Assembly: GCF_048323755.1 (NCBI RefSeq)
Contig: NZ_JBLWFS010000010.1
Location: 79,100 to 143,099, forward strand
From: Alkalihalobacterium sp048323755
Lineage (GTDB): Bacteria; Bacillota; Bacilli; Bacillales; Bacillaceae_F
Length of the DNA: 64,000 nt
Direction of reading: 5' to 3'
A program made the position numbers and the translations under genes. Of the stretch, positions 16,984-26,360 are shown one piece after another (within the stretch, counting starts at the first letter, position 1; each line of letters begins with the position of its first letter). Below the pieces are notes generated by a model. It saw only the letters and a list, made by a program, of their open reading frames with translations, searched no databases and was not told the DNA's origin.

Positions 16984-18312
16984 ATGAGACTGCAAACAAC
17001 GAATGAGGATTGTCAAAAGCTTAGTATTACGATATATAATGATGGTTTCGGTCTTGTGAAAGAGGAAAGAAAGCTTTATAGTACGGATGCCATATCAGAA
17101 GTTCAATATGTGGATGTAGCTGAAAAAATAGAAACCGATTCTATCATTGTGAGTGGTCTAAAAGTAGAGGAATTTAATTTTGACTATGATCTTGTCAATC
17201 AAAGGAAACTTCTAGAAAAATACTTAGAACAAGTCGTTACGGTCCATGATAAAGAGCGGGGCGAAAAGACGAGACTTCGACTATTAAGTGTAACCGATGG
17301 AATAATTGGTGAAATAGTGGATACGAAAGAAATCATCATAAATCCTGCAGGTGAGCTCATTTTGCCTTCCTTGCCATCAGGACTAATGGTCAAGCCCGCT
17401 CTAATATGGAATATCAAGCCACAACGGTTGAACCATGAAATTAAAGTTTCGTATTTAACAAAAGGAATACAGTGGAACGGAAACTATGTTTTAGAGCTGC
17501 AACACAATACATTTCAACTCACTGGCTGGGTACAGATTAACAATCAATCTGGTACAACGTATAACCAAGCCCAATTAAAACTCATTGCGGGTGAAGTAAA
17601 TCGCGTTCATGATATACGTGATTTTGATCACGATGAGCATGTCGTTTATAGTCAAATGTCAATCGAAGAAGAAGCCGAGAATTTCACTGAAAAAAGTTTT
17701 GCGGACCAGCATATGTACACCTTAAGCAGACCTGTGCAATTAAAAAATCAGCAAGAAAAGCAAATTAATTTTTTGAATATTGCAAACGGTGAATACAAAA
17801 AATATTACGTTGTTGATCGTTACACTGAACAACCACCGATTATGATTGAAATGATGAACAGTAAAGACAACCAAATGGGAATACCGCTTCCTAAGGGCAA
17901 AGTCAAAGTGTACCAGGAAGATGAAAGCGATCAAACGTTAGAGTTTATCGGGGAAGACGAAATTCCGCATACCCCGAAAGACGAATTAGTTACACTAACG
18001 ATTGGAAAGGCATTTGATATTGTAACAGATAGTAAGGAAAAAAAGCGATACAGAGCGTATGATTTTGAGGGTGAGTATGAGTATGTCGATTACGAATACG
18101 TCATTAAAAATAAAAAAGATGAACCGGTTATGATGAAAATTGAACATACGATATACGAACGATGGTCGAAAATCATGAGAAGCAGTCATTCGTTTGAACA
18201 AGAGAACGCAAGACAGCTTGTATATTGGGTTGAAGTCCCTGCCAATCAAGAAACAATCGTTTCATTCACTTATGAAATCGACCAAGTGTTCCATGTAAAA
18301 GTGCATAAATAA
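16984..18312 (+). CDS. DUF4139 domain-containing protein
   Basis: 442 aa, cytosolic (no signal peptide). The N-terminal part (about residues 5-120) is the strand-rich ITIYNDGFGLVKEER region, followed by the DUF4139 core with WNIKPQRLNHEIKVSYLTKGIQWNGNY, split here at ILELQ, and later AQLKLIAGEVNRV. A C-terminal beta region (about 300-440) contains YDFEGEYEYVDYEY. The family is widespread but has no established function. ATG at 16984 is chosen over ATG at 16978, which lies only 3 bases from AAAGGAG. Confidence 0.8.
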   Translation: MRLQTTNEDCQKLSITIYNDGFGLVKEERKLYSTDAISEVQYVDVAEKIETDSIIVSGLKVEEFNFDYDLVNQRKLLEKYLEQVVTVHDKERGEKTRLRLLSVTDGIIGEIVDTKEIIINPAGELILPSLPSGLMVKPALIWNIKPQRLNHEIKVSYLTKGIQWNGNYVLELQHNTFQLTGWVQINNQSGTTYNQAQLKLIAGEVNRVHDIRDFDHDEHVVYSQMSIEEEAENFTEKSFADQHMYTLSRPVQLKNQQEKQINFLNIANGEYKKYYVVDRYTEQPPIMIEMMNSKDNQMGIPLPKGKVKVYQEDESDQTLEFIGEDEIPHTPKDELVTLTIGKAFDIVTDSKEKKRYRAYDFEGEYEYVDYEYVIKNKKDEPVMMKIEHTIYERWSKIMRSSHSFEQENARQLVYWVEVPANQETIVSFTYEIDQVFHVKVHK

Positions 18313-18481
18313 TAAGGATGTTGCTACTCATTTTCATGTTTTGAACAGCTCCCTTTTAACAAGGCTAGTACATGGAAAAGATGGGAATGTAAACTTGTTT
18401 TATAGGGACTCATTTTGTAAGTGGACAAATGATGGTTCATACCATCCAGGCAATGGAAACTATGATTCGGTGGTGATATCA

Positions 18482-19195
18482 GTGAACAAAATCGATCAAC
18501 TTTATCAGGAATTAATGGATTCCAACCATACGGTCGTACTTACTGGTGCGGGTATGAGTGTGGAGAGCGGGATTCCAGATTTTCGCTCGAAATCTGGATG
18601 GTGGAAGAACATTGATCCTCTAACCGTGGCTACCGTCGATGCGCTAGAAGAAGATTATGATTTATTCCATGAGTTTTATTCAACTCGGCTTCAAACACTT
18701 GGAGACTGCAAGCCCCATGATGGACACCGTATACTCGCTAAATGGGAGCAAAAGAACCTTGTTCATGAAGTCGCAACACAAAATGTCGATGAGTTTCACA
18801 TGATGGCTGGCAGCAAACAAGTAGATCAATTGCACGGCTCAATTCGGACGTTTCGCTGCCATCAATGTGGAAGTTCAGCAAGTTTTGAACAATTTAAAAA
18901 CAAAGAAAGCTGCAGTATTTGTAACGGACAGATTCGCCCGAATGTGGTTCTCTTTGGTGAAATGCTGCCGGAACATGCGTGGAACAGCGCTCTTCATCAC
19001 ATCGAGCGAGCTGATCTTGTCATCGTCATTGGGACGAGTTTAAAAGTGTATCCTGTAAGTCAATTACCACAAATGACGCAGGGGAAAACCGTTTATATCA
19101 ATAAAGAAGTGAATGACCATCACTCATTTTTTGATTTGATCATCGAAGGAAGCGCAAAAGAAATATTGCTCGCAGTCGACCAGTTAATTCGGTAA
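18482..19195 (+). CDS. Sir2-family NAD-dependent protein deacylase
   Basis: 237 aa. Sirtuin motifs: TGAGMSVESGIPDFRS for NAD (about residues 18-35), TQNVDEFH, the catalytic His in DQLHGSIR, two zinc pairs (CHQCG and CSICNG) and the C-terminal VIVIGTSLKVYPVSQLP. Removes acyl groups from lysines using NAD. In the NVD motif the usual Gly-Leu is Glu-Phe (NVDEFH), a mild divergence. GTG at 18482 is chosen because GGTGGTG lies just upstream and the protein then begins as sirtuins do; the open frame back to 18341 would add 47 residues unlike the family. Confidence 0.9.
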   Translation: MNKIDQLYQELMDSNHTVVLTGAGMSVESGIPDFRSKSGWWKNIDPLTVATVDALEEDYDLFHEFYSTRLQTLGDCKPHDGHRILAKWEQKNLVHEVATQNVDEFHMMAGSKQVDQLHGSIRTFRCHQCGSSASFEQFKNKESCSICNGQIRPNVVLFGEMLPEHAWNSALHHIERADLVIVIGTSLKVYPVSQLPQMTQGKTVYINKEVNDHHSFFDLIIEGSAKEILLAVDQLIR

Positions 19196-19242
19196 ATAGT
19201 GTAGGTATTAAAAGACTAACCTAAAAACGGGAGGTATTAAGA

Positions 19243-19728
19243 GTGGATATTATCGATATAGCTAACCTTCGAATGGAGAAGATGGTCCATAAGGTTGAAC
19301 ATTATTTGAGAGAGTTTGACGATGATTACGAATATTGTTTTATAAAAGATTATGAATTGCTGTTTGACGAATTTAAAAGTCAATCCATTCAAGTTGCGGA
19401 TTGTTTTGTTACGCTGTTAGAGGTAAAAGATAAGACATTTCTTACCTCCTTACTTTTTCCGAAATCGTATGACGTCTTTGATATCGCCCGGTGGCTCGAT
19501 TCTCATACCGTTTCTTACAATAACCGTGATCAGACGGGTTTTTTTGTTAAAAATGCAGGAAAGATTATCGAAGCCGTAAAATTCAAAGGCGCCCCAATCG
19601 TACTAGCAACCCGTGGAAAGGAAAAGCTGTATTATGACGCGGATCCTTTAGTAGAGGTAACAAAGCGTTATGAGCATTTTACTCAAATTGTAAATACTGC
19701 TGATGCAAATTCGATTCAAATGATATAG
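19243..19728 (+). CDS. Uncharacterised protein, 161 aa
   Basis: A soluble, acidic protein, probably alpha/beta, rich in aromatic residues, with no signal peptide and no recognised motif. GTG at 19243 is preceded by GGGAGGT. It follows the sirtuin gene by 47 bases without a terminator, so co-transcription with it is likely; a terminator follows. Family not recognised. Confidence 0.65.
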   Translation: MDIIDIANLRMEKMVHKVEHYLREFDDDYEYCFIKDYELLFDEFKSQSIQVADCFVTLLEVKDKTFLTSLLFPKSYDVFDIARWLDSHTVSYNNRDQTGFFVKNAGKIIEAVKFKGAPIVLATRGKEKLYYDADPLVEVTKRYEHFTQIVNTADANSIQMI

Positions 19729-19741
19729 TGTGCAAGAAATA

Positions 19742-19793
19742 TAAAAGCTATCGAATAGGTCCAGATATGAATCTTTTGATAGCTTGTTTTTTT
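19742..19793 (+). terminator. Terminator after the 161-aa gene
   Basis: AAGCTATC and GATAGCTT arms around a 25-base loop, followed by TGTTTTTTT. Confidence 0.75.
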
Positions 19794-19896
19794 ACGGATC
19801 AACGAAAGTACAATATAAAGATCGATGATTTACGAAAAATAAATTCTTTTTTGGATAATTCTGTTAAACTACAATTGTAGGAAAAGGGGTGATCAA

Positions 19897-20289
19897 ATTA
19901 AAAAATTGATCATTTTTATATTGCTAGGATTCGTAGCTGGGTATTACTTCACATCGTTGTTCGATCGAGGCTTCAAGGTTGAAATTCGCAACGAAACCAA
20001 CTCAGAAATTTCGGGGATGTATCTAACCTACTATACTAGCATTCCTAACGTAGACATACCTGCAATACCAGCGAACAAAAAACATAAGTTGAAAGTCAAA
20101 CCAACTGAAGATTTTAGTGAAACCTCGATGGAATTACAGTATCAGGATAAGCAGGGGAGACTGCATCAAGAAACGGTATTTGGCTATATTGAACAAGGTT
20201 ATTCAGGAGAAGCAATTGTTACAATTCAGTCAGTAGATGAAGACGGGAAGCTACAAATCCAAGTGGAAGAGAATACATCGCTTTATTGA
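19897..20289 (+). CDS. Membrane-anchored protein, probable ATT start
   Basis: About 130 aa: MKKLIIFILLGFVAGYYFTS anchor, then an extracytoplasmic beta-type domain with many charged residues. The start is odd: no ATG, GTG or TTG gives a full N-terminus. The nearest TTG (19906) would remove Lys-Lys and sits 12 bases after AGGGGTGAT, while ATT at 19897 lies 3 bases after it and yields a textbook signal anchor. An ATT (isoleucine-type) start is therefore possible but unproven. Family unknown. Confidence 0.55.
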   Translation: MKKLIIFILLGFVAGYYFTSLFDRGFKVEIRNETNSEISGMYLTYYTSIPNVDIPAIPANKKHKLKVKPTEDFSETSMELQYQDKQGRLHQETVFGYIEQGYSGEAIVTIQSVDEDGKLQIQVEENTSLY

Positions 20290-20386
20290 TAGAGTAGTGC
20301 TATCAGTCCAATAGCATTATTCTAGCAATGTAATACAAACGCTTATTCTAAAGAAACAGTTAGTGTTTATGTTTCATCATCATTCA

Positions 20387-20500
20387 TCACCATTCAGTTT
20401 TATCCCTAATGATTCGTGCTGCCCACTTAAAAAGAATTTGTAGTTTAGGTGACCGATTTTTTAGTCGTATGTAACTGAGAGTTGGAAAAATGGTGTCCAC
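20387..20500 (-). CDS. Possible small basic peptide, 37 aa
   Basis: Reads with GTG at 20500 as a 37-residue, Arg/Lys-rich peptide (includes KLQILFKWAARIIRDKTEW). It lies 36 bases past the P450 stop on the same strand. The ribosome site is weak (GAGAG). It has the composition of a real helical peptide and not of random sequence, but evidence is thin. Confidence 0.3.
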   Translation of the reverse strand: MDTIFPTLSYIRLKNRSPKLQILFKWAARIIRDKTEW

Positions 20501-20535
20501 CTCTCATGAAAACTTACTATCAACCAATAACACAT

Positions 20536-21888
20536 TTATTTTTTCGTCACAATCACTCTTATTCCTTGTTTCGGTCTCAGTGTTATGAGTGGTTGGGGTT
20601 TGATGTCGTGATGATCGGGAGCAAGTGTTAAGTTGAAACGCTGGAAAATAGAAGCTAAAACGAGAACAGCTTCCATGACCGCAAAATGATTACCAATACA
20701 TACTCTCGGTCCGCCACCAAACGGAAAAAAAGCAAATGACGGCAATGTTTTTAATAAGTTTCCTTCAAATCTCTCAGGAATAAATGAAGTCGGGTCCTTA
20801 AAATAAAGCGGATTGCGGTGAACGACGTAGGGGCTCATTAAGATCATTTCGCCCTTCTGAAAAAAATAATCCCCAATTTCTACCTCATCCTCTACCTGTC
20901 TCCCAATGACATAGGCTGGCGGGAAGAGTCGAAGTGACTCCCAAAACACATTTTGTGTATAAGTCAGCTTACTAAAATCATCAGGTTGAATGTTCCGGTC
21001 ACCAATTACTTCGCTAAGTTCTTCATTTAACTTTTTCATAACATGAGGATGCTGTGTGAGTAGGTACAGAGTCCAAGTCAGTGCATTGGCAGTCGTTTCG
21101 TGTCCGGCTAAAAATATCGTCATCAGTTCATCCATTAATTGCTGATCAGACATTCTCAGACCATTGACGTCAGAACGTGCTTTCATTAACATCCCCAGTA
21201 AATCTTCGTGTCTGTTTTTACTTTTTCTTCTTTCTTCAATGATGTTGGCTAAAGTTTGTTCCAGTTTATCGATGGATTTTTTATATTCCCTATTGTTTTT
21301 AGTAGGTAGCCAGAGCGGTAAGCGAACGATTGCACGCATTCTTTTAACTGCTAATTTCATATACGTTTCAATGGGTTGACCAATTGCTTGAGAACCTTCA
21401 TCAAAGTTCATGCTGAACATTGTCTTTGTAATGATACCAAGTGTTACATTCATCATCTCTTTTGACATGAGGTATTCCCTTCCATCTGCCCAATGAGAAA
21501 TATAATTAGCAGTTACGTCTATCATGTCCTGTGCGTAATGAGTAATATGAGCTTTTTTAAAAGCAGGTTGGATTTGTCGTCTCTGTTGCAAATGCAACTC
21601 TTTTTCACTTGTAAGGAGGCCTTCGCCGACAACGTCTTTTAATACGTTTAAGTCTTTAGATTTTATAAAGCTCTTTTGTTTCGTAACTAGGATTTCTTTA
21701 ATTAAATCAGGATTTGAGACGTGATAGACTTTCTGAAAGGGACCTAAACGAAATTTAGCCACATCCCCATAGACATTAGATATTTGGGTAAGAAAAAGTA
21801 ATGGATTTTTTTGAAATGCTTTGAGGTTGCCATATAACCAGCTGCCTCTTGGTCCGTTTATCTGATGCCAATCTCTTGAATTCTCCAT
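20536..21888 (-). CDS. Cytochrome P450
   Basis: 450 aa, complete. The haem loop is FFPFGGGPRVCIGNHFA (axial Cys near residue 395), the I-helix oxygen motif is FLAGHETTANALTW near residue 260, and the K-helix ExxR is ESLRLFPP. It lacks an N-terminal membrane anchor, so it is soluble and needs separate redox partners, which are not in the window. Similar bacterial P450s hydroxylate fatty acids or terpenes; substrate unknown. Monocistronic, on the opposite strand to the gene upstream. Confidence 0.93.
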   Translation of the reverse strand: MENSRDWHQINGPRGSWLYGNLKAFQKNPLLFLTQISNVYGDVAKFRLGPFQKVYHVSNPDLIKEILVTKQKSFIKSKDLNVLKDVVGEGLLTSEKELHLQQRRQIQPAFKKAHITHYAQDMIDVTANYISHWADGREYLMSKEMMNVTLGIITKTMFSMNFDEGSQAIGQPIETYMKLAVKRMRAIVRLPLWLPTKNNREYKKSIDKLEQTLANIIEERRKSKNRHEDLLGMLMKARSDVNGLRMSDQQLMDELMTIFLAGHETTANALTWTLYLLTQHPHVMKKLNEELSEVIGDRNIQPDDFSKLTYTQNVFWESLRLFPPAYVIGRQVEDEVEIGDYFFQKGEMILMSPYVVHRNPLYFKDPTSFIPERFEGNLLKTLPSFAFFPFGGGPRVCIGNHFAVMEAVLVLASIFQRFNLTLAPDHHDIKPQPLITLRPKQGIRVIVTKK

Positions 21889-22149
21889 ACAACTGAACCC
21901 TCTCTTTTTTTAAGTCTGCTTTATTAGTGTATGAATAAAAATGATGTCCGCTTGTACAAATATCTACTCTATAAAATTATTGTTAATAAATAGGCCACCA
22001 TGACCAAGAAGTAAACTATTGAGGATAGACAGTTGTGTCTGATGCCTAAAAATAGTCAAAAGTAGGCAAAATAGAAAACCAATCGGTAAAGATTTGAATA
22101 GTTTAAAAGTGTATCTTTTTTAGTATGAGAAAATAAGGAAGTGATACGA

Positions 22150-22620
22150 TTGGTACAAAAGAAAAAAGTAAAACAACTACAAGCTTTAAAGCCGATAACT
22201 AAAAAAACTGAAGATACGATTAGTGGTGTTGTTCATAAGTTGCTAAAAGACCCGAAACTGGTTGAGGTTATAAAATTAGGGTCTAAATCACATTATGAAT
22301 TTGTAAAGTTAGCTCGGGAGTATGCTGATGTGATAGCGTTACATTTAAACACACCAACCAAAGACGATGTAGCGAATGTTGCACAGCTAGTTAAACAACT
22401 AGAGGAAAAAATAGATAGTTTAGAAGAGAAACTTAATGACGCAGCAGGAGACGTAGAAAAATATACGCCAAAACATCATCAGGAACAGTATAGAAGTAAC
22501 GATAAAGATAGGAAGAAAGTATGGAAGGATATGTTCAAACAAAACATGTTTGACACATCAGTTGATAACTCCTTAGTAACAAAAGAGTTACTTGAACGAC
22601 TATTAGATCGGAGGAGATGA
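22150..22620 (+). CDS. PhaR-like partner subunit of PHA synthase
   Basis: 156 aa, highly charged, with a coiled coil at about residues 75-100 (VAQLVKQLEEKIDSLEEKLN). It ends one base before the phaC gene and is translationally linked to it. In Bacillus the class IV synthase is a PhaR-PhaC heterodimer, and PhaR is a small charged protein encoded next to phaC, so this call rests mainly on context. TTG at 22150 follows AAGGAAGTGAT at good spacing; the earlier GTG is inside that site. A phasin-like role is the alternative. Confidence 0.55.
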   Translation: MVQKKKVKQLQALKPITKKTEDTISGVVHKLLKDPKLVEVIKLGSKSHYEFVKLAREYADVIALHLNTPTKDDVANVAQLVKQLEEKIDSLEEKLNDAAGDVEKYTPKHHQEQYRSNDKDRKKVWKDMFKQNMFDTSVDNSLVTKELLERLLDRRR

Positions 22621-22621
22621 T

Positions 22622-23635
22622 GTGAAAAATAAGCATGACAGAAGTCGGTTGAAATGCCAATCCACTGATAAAGATTATTTAGATTTAAAAGTGGGACAAA
22701 CACCTAGAAAATTAATCTGGCGGTTAAATAAGGCCACATTATGGTACTATCCTTCCCAAGCTAAAAAGTTTAAAACTCCATTGTTACTTGTGTATTCATT
22801 AGTTAATAAATCATATATTCTTGACTTACATCCTGGAATGAGTATGATTGAAGCTTACCTAAAAGAAGGATATGATGTGTATTTACTCGATTTCGGTGAA
22901 CCTGGATACGAAGATAAGAACTTAACTTTAGACGATTATATTCTGAAGTATATGGATCGAGCGGTAAAACGGACGCTACTACATTCTAATGCTGGAGAAA
23001 TTTCTTTAATTGGTTATTGTTTAGGCGGGACACTTACAGCCATTTATGCAGCAATAGCTGAAACACCGATCAAAAACCTTATTATTTTTGCTACACCGAT
23101 CGATTTTAGTAAATTAAATATCCCTCCAGACTGGAAGAATGCTTTACAGAAAAATGAATTTGAGTTAGATGAAATCATTGATGAGTATGGTATTATCCCG
23201 GCAAAAGTTGTTGAAAACGCAATAACCCTAGCAACAACTCCGTTTACGATTAAATCTAAATTATCTCTTAAAAAGAAACCAAAGAACTTGAAAATGAAGT
23301 TGTTATACCATTGGATTAATGATCAAATTGCATTTTCTGGAGCATTGCTTAAACAATTAATCAAGATGGTTTTGGGAAACCAATTAGTACATGATGAATT
23401 AGAGATTGGTGGAAAAAAAGTAAGAATAGCCAACATTAAAGCTAATACACTAGTTATATCAACAACGCATGATGAACTTGTTCCTGAAAAATACACAAAA
23501 ACGATCATGAGTTTATTAACTTGTAAGGACCAAACATTCGAGAGAATAAATGGCGGTCATGTTACCATTGCCATGACGGGGAAAATACCTCATGTCTTGA
23601 AAGAATGGTTAATGAATAGGTCTACTCCCTTATAA
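22622..23635 (+). CDS. Poly(3-hydroxyalkanoate) synthase subunit PhaC-like
   Basis: 337 aa. An alpha/beta hydrolase fold with the PHA synthase lipase-like box SLIGYCLGGTLTAIYA (nucleophile Cys), the Asp in STTHDELVPEK and His in INGGHVTIAM, giving a Cys-Asp-His triad. The N-terminal part contains VYSLVNKSYILDL and VYLLDFGEPGYED, both typical of PhaC. Makes storage polyester from hydroxyacyl-CoA. Slightly shorter than usual class III/IV subunits (about 355-365). It has GGAGGAGA before GTG. No phaB, phaP or phaQ is nearby, unlike the usual Bacillus cluster. Confidence 0.8.
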   Translation: MKNKHDRSRLKCQSTDKDYLDLKVGQTPRKLIWRLNKATLWYYPSQAKKFKTPLLLVYSLVNKSYILDLHPGMSMIEAYLKEGYDVYLLDFGEPGYEDKNLTLDDYILKYMDRAVKRTLLHSNAGEISLIGYCLGGTLTAIYAAIAETPIKNLIIFATPIDFSKLNIPPDWKNALQKNEFELDEIIDEYGIIPAKVVENAITLATTPFTIKSKLSLKKKPKNLKMKLLYHWINDQIAFSGALLKQLIKMVLGNQLVHDELEIGGKKVRIANIKANTLVISTTHDELVPEKYTKTIMSLLTCKDQTFERINGGHVTIAMTGKIPHVLKEWLMNRSTPL

Positions 23636-23666
23636 CGTAAACAATTAAAAATAGGCTGTTTAGTTC

Positions 23667-23703
23667 CGGGCTTCAATTGTTCTTTTCCGAAGCCCGTTTT
23701 TTT
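23667..23703 (+). terminator. Terminator of the phaR-phaC unit
   Basis: CGGGCTTC and GAAGCCCG with a 14-base loop and a seven-T tail. Confidence 0.85.
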
Positions 23704-23856
23704 GTTTTCACATTAAGTGTGGCGTAGCATAATAAAATAAAAATACATCTTTCTTTGAAACTATTATCGTTTTTTATACGTATATTAAGTGAGGATGAAC
23801 ATCATTAGAAAACTAACTAGCCGATGAGCTCATAAAATTAGGAGTGAGGGAATGAG

Positions 23857-25053
23857 ATGAAAAAACAAAAATTCAAAAAATACCTTATTTTCATAGCTTA
23901 CATGATCATTGGTGCCATTACAGGCGGAGGAATTGCTTATAGTTTGTCTAGCATCGAGTTCCCAGCTGAATATATGGCATTCCCTTTTTATGTGAATCTA
24001 TTAATCGTTGCATGTACGTATTTTATGGCAGTGGCTTTTCACGAGTTTGGTCACGCCTTTAGTTTTTCTAAAAATGGTGTTAAGATGCGGGCTGTTATTG
24101 TTATGTTTTTATTTTTTATAAAAGAAAATGGACGTTGGAAGGTTAAGTTTCGTCCGAATAAATTAACAGCGATTGGTGGAATCGCTATTCCTGATATTCG
24201 AGCAATTAAGGATCAAGCTGACTTAGAAGAGACACAGCGGGCGTATGCAAAAGCAATCATTGCGGGTCCCATTTCTTCTATCATTCTTTGGGCAGGCGTT
24301 ATGGTCCTGTCTGTACTGATCTTTTTTACAGCAACTAATCCAGTCATTCTATCAACAACATTTACCGTTATGGTGTCTTTAACTATTATTACCTTGTTTT
24401 TACTTGGGACTAGTTTCATCAAGAATGAATATGCGGTAGGAGATTTTCCGGCATACAAGTTAGCTAAAAACGATCGGTTTTTTATTGCGATGCAGCTTTA
24501 TCAATATGCGCTTTTCTCGACTGAACATGAACGGGTTAGAAACGAAAATCATTATTTAAGAAGTGTTTTGTTAGGTGAATTGGAGACAAAGTTACAGCAA
24601 AGAAATAACCATATTTATACGCTTGGTCTTGTCGATCATTTTATTATTGAACATTTAACCGGGCGAATAGAACAAATGCCTTCGGTTATCGTCGACTATG
24701 TGGATTACTTGCAGGAAGATGAAGAGAGGTTAGCGAAAATAAAAGCTAATGACTTTGGGTTAAGCATCTATTTTCATATTTTAAGATATATGTACACGAA
24801 AAAAGAAACGAAGCAAAAAGCTCTGGATCTTCATGAGTCTCTTAAGAGGGAATTAAAACCAAAAACCCCGATGAGGAACTACTTATTAAAGCAAGCTGAC
24901 CATGCATTTGGCCTTGCCGATCACACTGAATTCTTGCACAATATAGAAAATATATGTATTTCCCCAGCACATGAGATTTGGAAAAATTTCGATGGGTATT
25001 TTGTTGACGAACTGAAGTTAAATCAACTAGACGTCAAAAGACAAGTATTCTAG
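23857..25053 (+). CDS. M50-like membrane zinc metalloprotease (site-2 protease type)
   Basis: 398 aa. Has N-terminal transmembrane helices and the zinc motif AVAFHEFGHAFSF (HExxH) near residue 65 inside a hydrophobic segment. GDFPAYKLAKN near 195 could supply the third zinc-ligand Asp, as in M50 proteins. A further membrane segment lies at about 135-180, and the C-terminal 190 residues are soluble and helical. Such proteases cut substrates inside the membrane; the target here is unknown. ATG at 23857 with a weak upstream GTGAGGG. The sensor kinase gene begins 83 bases downstream. Confidence 0.75.
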   Translation: MKKQKFKKYLIFIAYMIIGAITGGGIAYSLSSIEFPAEYMAFPFYVNLLIVACTYFMAVAFHEFGHAFSFSKNGVKMRAVIVMFLFFIKENGRWKVKFRPNKLTAIGGIAIPDIRAIKDQADLEETQRAYAKAIIAGPISSIILWAGVMVLSVLIFFTATNPVILSTTFTVMVSLTIITLFLLGTSFIKNEYAVGDFPAYKLAKNDRFFIAMQLYQYALFSTEHERVRNENHYLRSVLLGELETKLQQRNNHIYTLGLVDHFIIEHLTGRIEQMPSVIVDYVDYLQEDEERLAKIKANDFGLSIYFHILRYMYTKKETKQKALDLHESLKRELKPKTPMRNYLLKQADHAFGLADHTEFLHNIENICISPAHEIWKNFDGYFVDELKLNQLDVKRQVF

Positions 25054-25136
25054 ACGAACGTTATGTTAAAGTTATATTATAGTAGTAGTATAGATTGTGT
25101 AATTTTTTTACATTTATGCATGAGTGGGGTGAGAGC

Positions 25137-26312
25137 TTGAATACGAATAACTTGAAAACGGTTAAAGAACCAAAAGATAACGAAAAAAGTGAAATTGATA
25201 GGTTACATCAAGAAATTGAACATTTAAAGCTGGAACTCAATGCATACAAGCAAATGGCTCAAAACTTTAGTGATAGTGAAAAAGCATTTGATCAGTTATT
25301 TAACAATATTTCGGATGGGATCTATTATTTTAAACTGTACAGAAATGGTAGAGCCGGAAACTTTATTAACGTAAATCAAATTGGTTATAGTAGGTTAGGC
25401 TACACTCGTGAAGAAATGCTTAAAATGTCCCTTGTTGATATTGATGTACATGAAGAAGATGAGTACCTTCAACTAGTTAATGCCATTTTTCATAATGAAA
25501 CTCACTTTTTTGAAACGATACATATTAGTAAAGAGGGACAGCAAATTCCCGTTGAAATTAAGGCCCACACGATTGATGTTGAAGGTGAGAAGTACATATT
25601 ATCGGTATGCCGTGATATTACGGCAAGAAAACAAACCGAACAAATGATGATACAAGCCGAGAAAATGAATGTTGCGGGGCAACTTGCGGCTGGCATCGCT
25701 CATGAGATAAGAAATCCCCTTACTTCATTAAAGGGATTTGTTCAACTTTTTCGTTCCGGGACGATTCCCAATGACGTATTCCTCCATATTATGGAGGATG
25801 AATTAGAACGAATCGATTTAATTTCAAGTGAATTTCTTACACTTGCGAAACCGGTAAACACCGATTTTTCTAAAGTTAATCTATATCTTCTTTTAAAAGA
25901 TATAGTTGCCCTTTTAGATACGGAAGCTTTTAAGCAATCGATTTCCATCGCTACCGTTTTTGAAAGCGAAGAAGCCACCGTACTAGGAGTAAGTTCCCAA
26001 CTTAAACAAGTATTTATCAACCTAATAAAAAATGCCATTGAAGTTATGCCTGATGGTGGTACTATTTTGATTAAGATGGAGAAAGAACAGGATTATGTGA
26101 ATGTCTCTGTTCAAGATGAAGGAATAGGCATGACAGAAGAGCAGTTAAGTCGAATAGGCGAACCGTTTTATACGACGAAAGAAGCGGGTACAGGAATTGG
26201 TTTGATGGTTACTTATACGATTATTGAAAACCATAACGGAATTGTGCACGTAAAAAGCAAATTAAATGAGGGTACGATGTTTACCGTACAATTACCTGTT
26301 ATTCCTGAATAA
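25137..26312 (+). CDS. PAS-domain sensor histidine kinase (sporulation-kinase-like)
   Basis: 391 aa, soluble. A coiled-coil N-terminus (about 10-50) is followed by a PAS domain (about 55-165, IRYSRLGYTREEMLKMSL-like), the phosphoacceptor helix with AAGIAHEIRNPLTSLKGFVQ (His near 186), and a HATPase domain with NLIKNAIEVMP, DEGIGM and TKEAGTGIGLMVTYTI. The H-box resembles Bacillus sporulation kinases (KinA/KinE type), which feed the phosphorelay and often have no paired regulator; none is adjacent here. TTG at 25137 follows GGGGTGAG; an upstream ATG (25119) is less well placed. Confidence 0.88.
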   Translation: MNTNNLKTVKEPKDNEKSEIDRLHQEIEHLKLELNAYKQMAQNFSDSEKAFDQLFNNISDGIYYFKLYRNGRAGNFINVNQIGYSRLGYTREEMLKMSLVDIDVHEEDEYLQLVNAIFHNETHFFETIHISKEGQQIPVEIKAHTIDVEGEKYILSVCRDITARKQTEQMMIQAEKMNVAGQLAAGIAHEIRNPLTSLKGFVQLFRSGTIPNDVFLHIMEDELERIDLISSEFLTLAKPVNTDFSKVNLYLLLKDIVALLDTEAFKQSISIATVFESEEATVLGVSSQLKQVFINLIKNAIEVMPDGGTILIKMEKEQDYVNVSVQDEGIGMTEEQLSRIGEPFYTTKEAGTGIGLMVTYTIIENHNGIVHVKSKLNEGTMFTVQLPVIPE

Positions 26313-26330
26313 ACTTCATATCAAACGGAA

Positions 26331-26360
26331 GCATTACTTCAATAGTAAGTAATGTTTTTT
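26331..26360 (+). terminator. Terminator of the kinase gene
   Basis: GCATTACTT and AAGTAATGT flank a 6-base loop and lead into TTTTTT. Confidence 0.8.

Noticed and set aside
18341..18481. N-terminal extension of the sirtuin
   Set aside because: No ribosome site before 18341, and the extension does not resemble sirtuins; GTG at 18482 has a good site.
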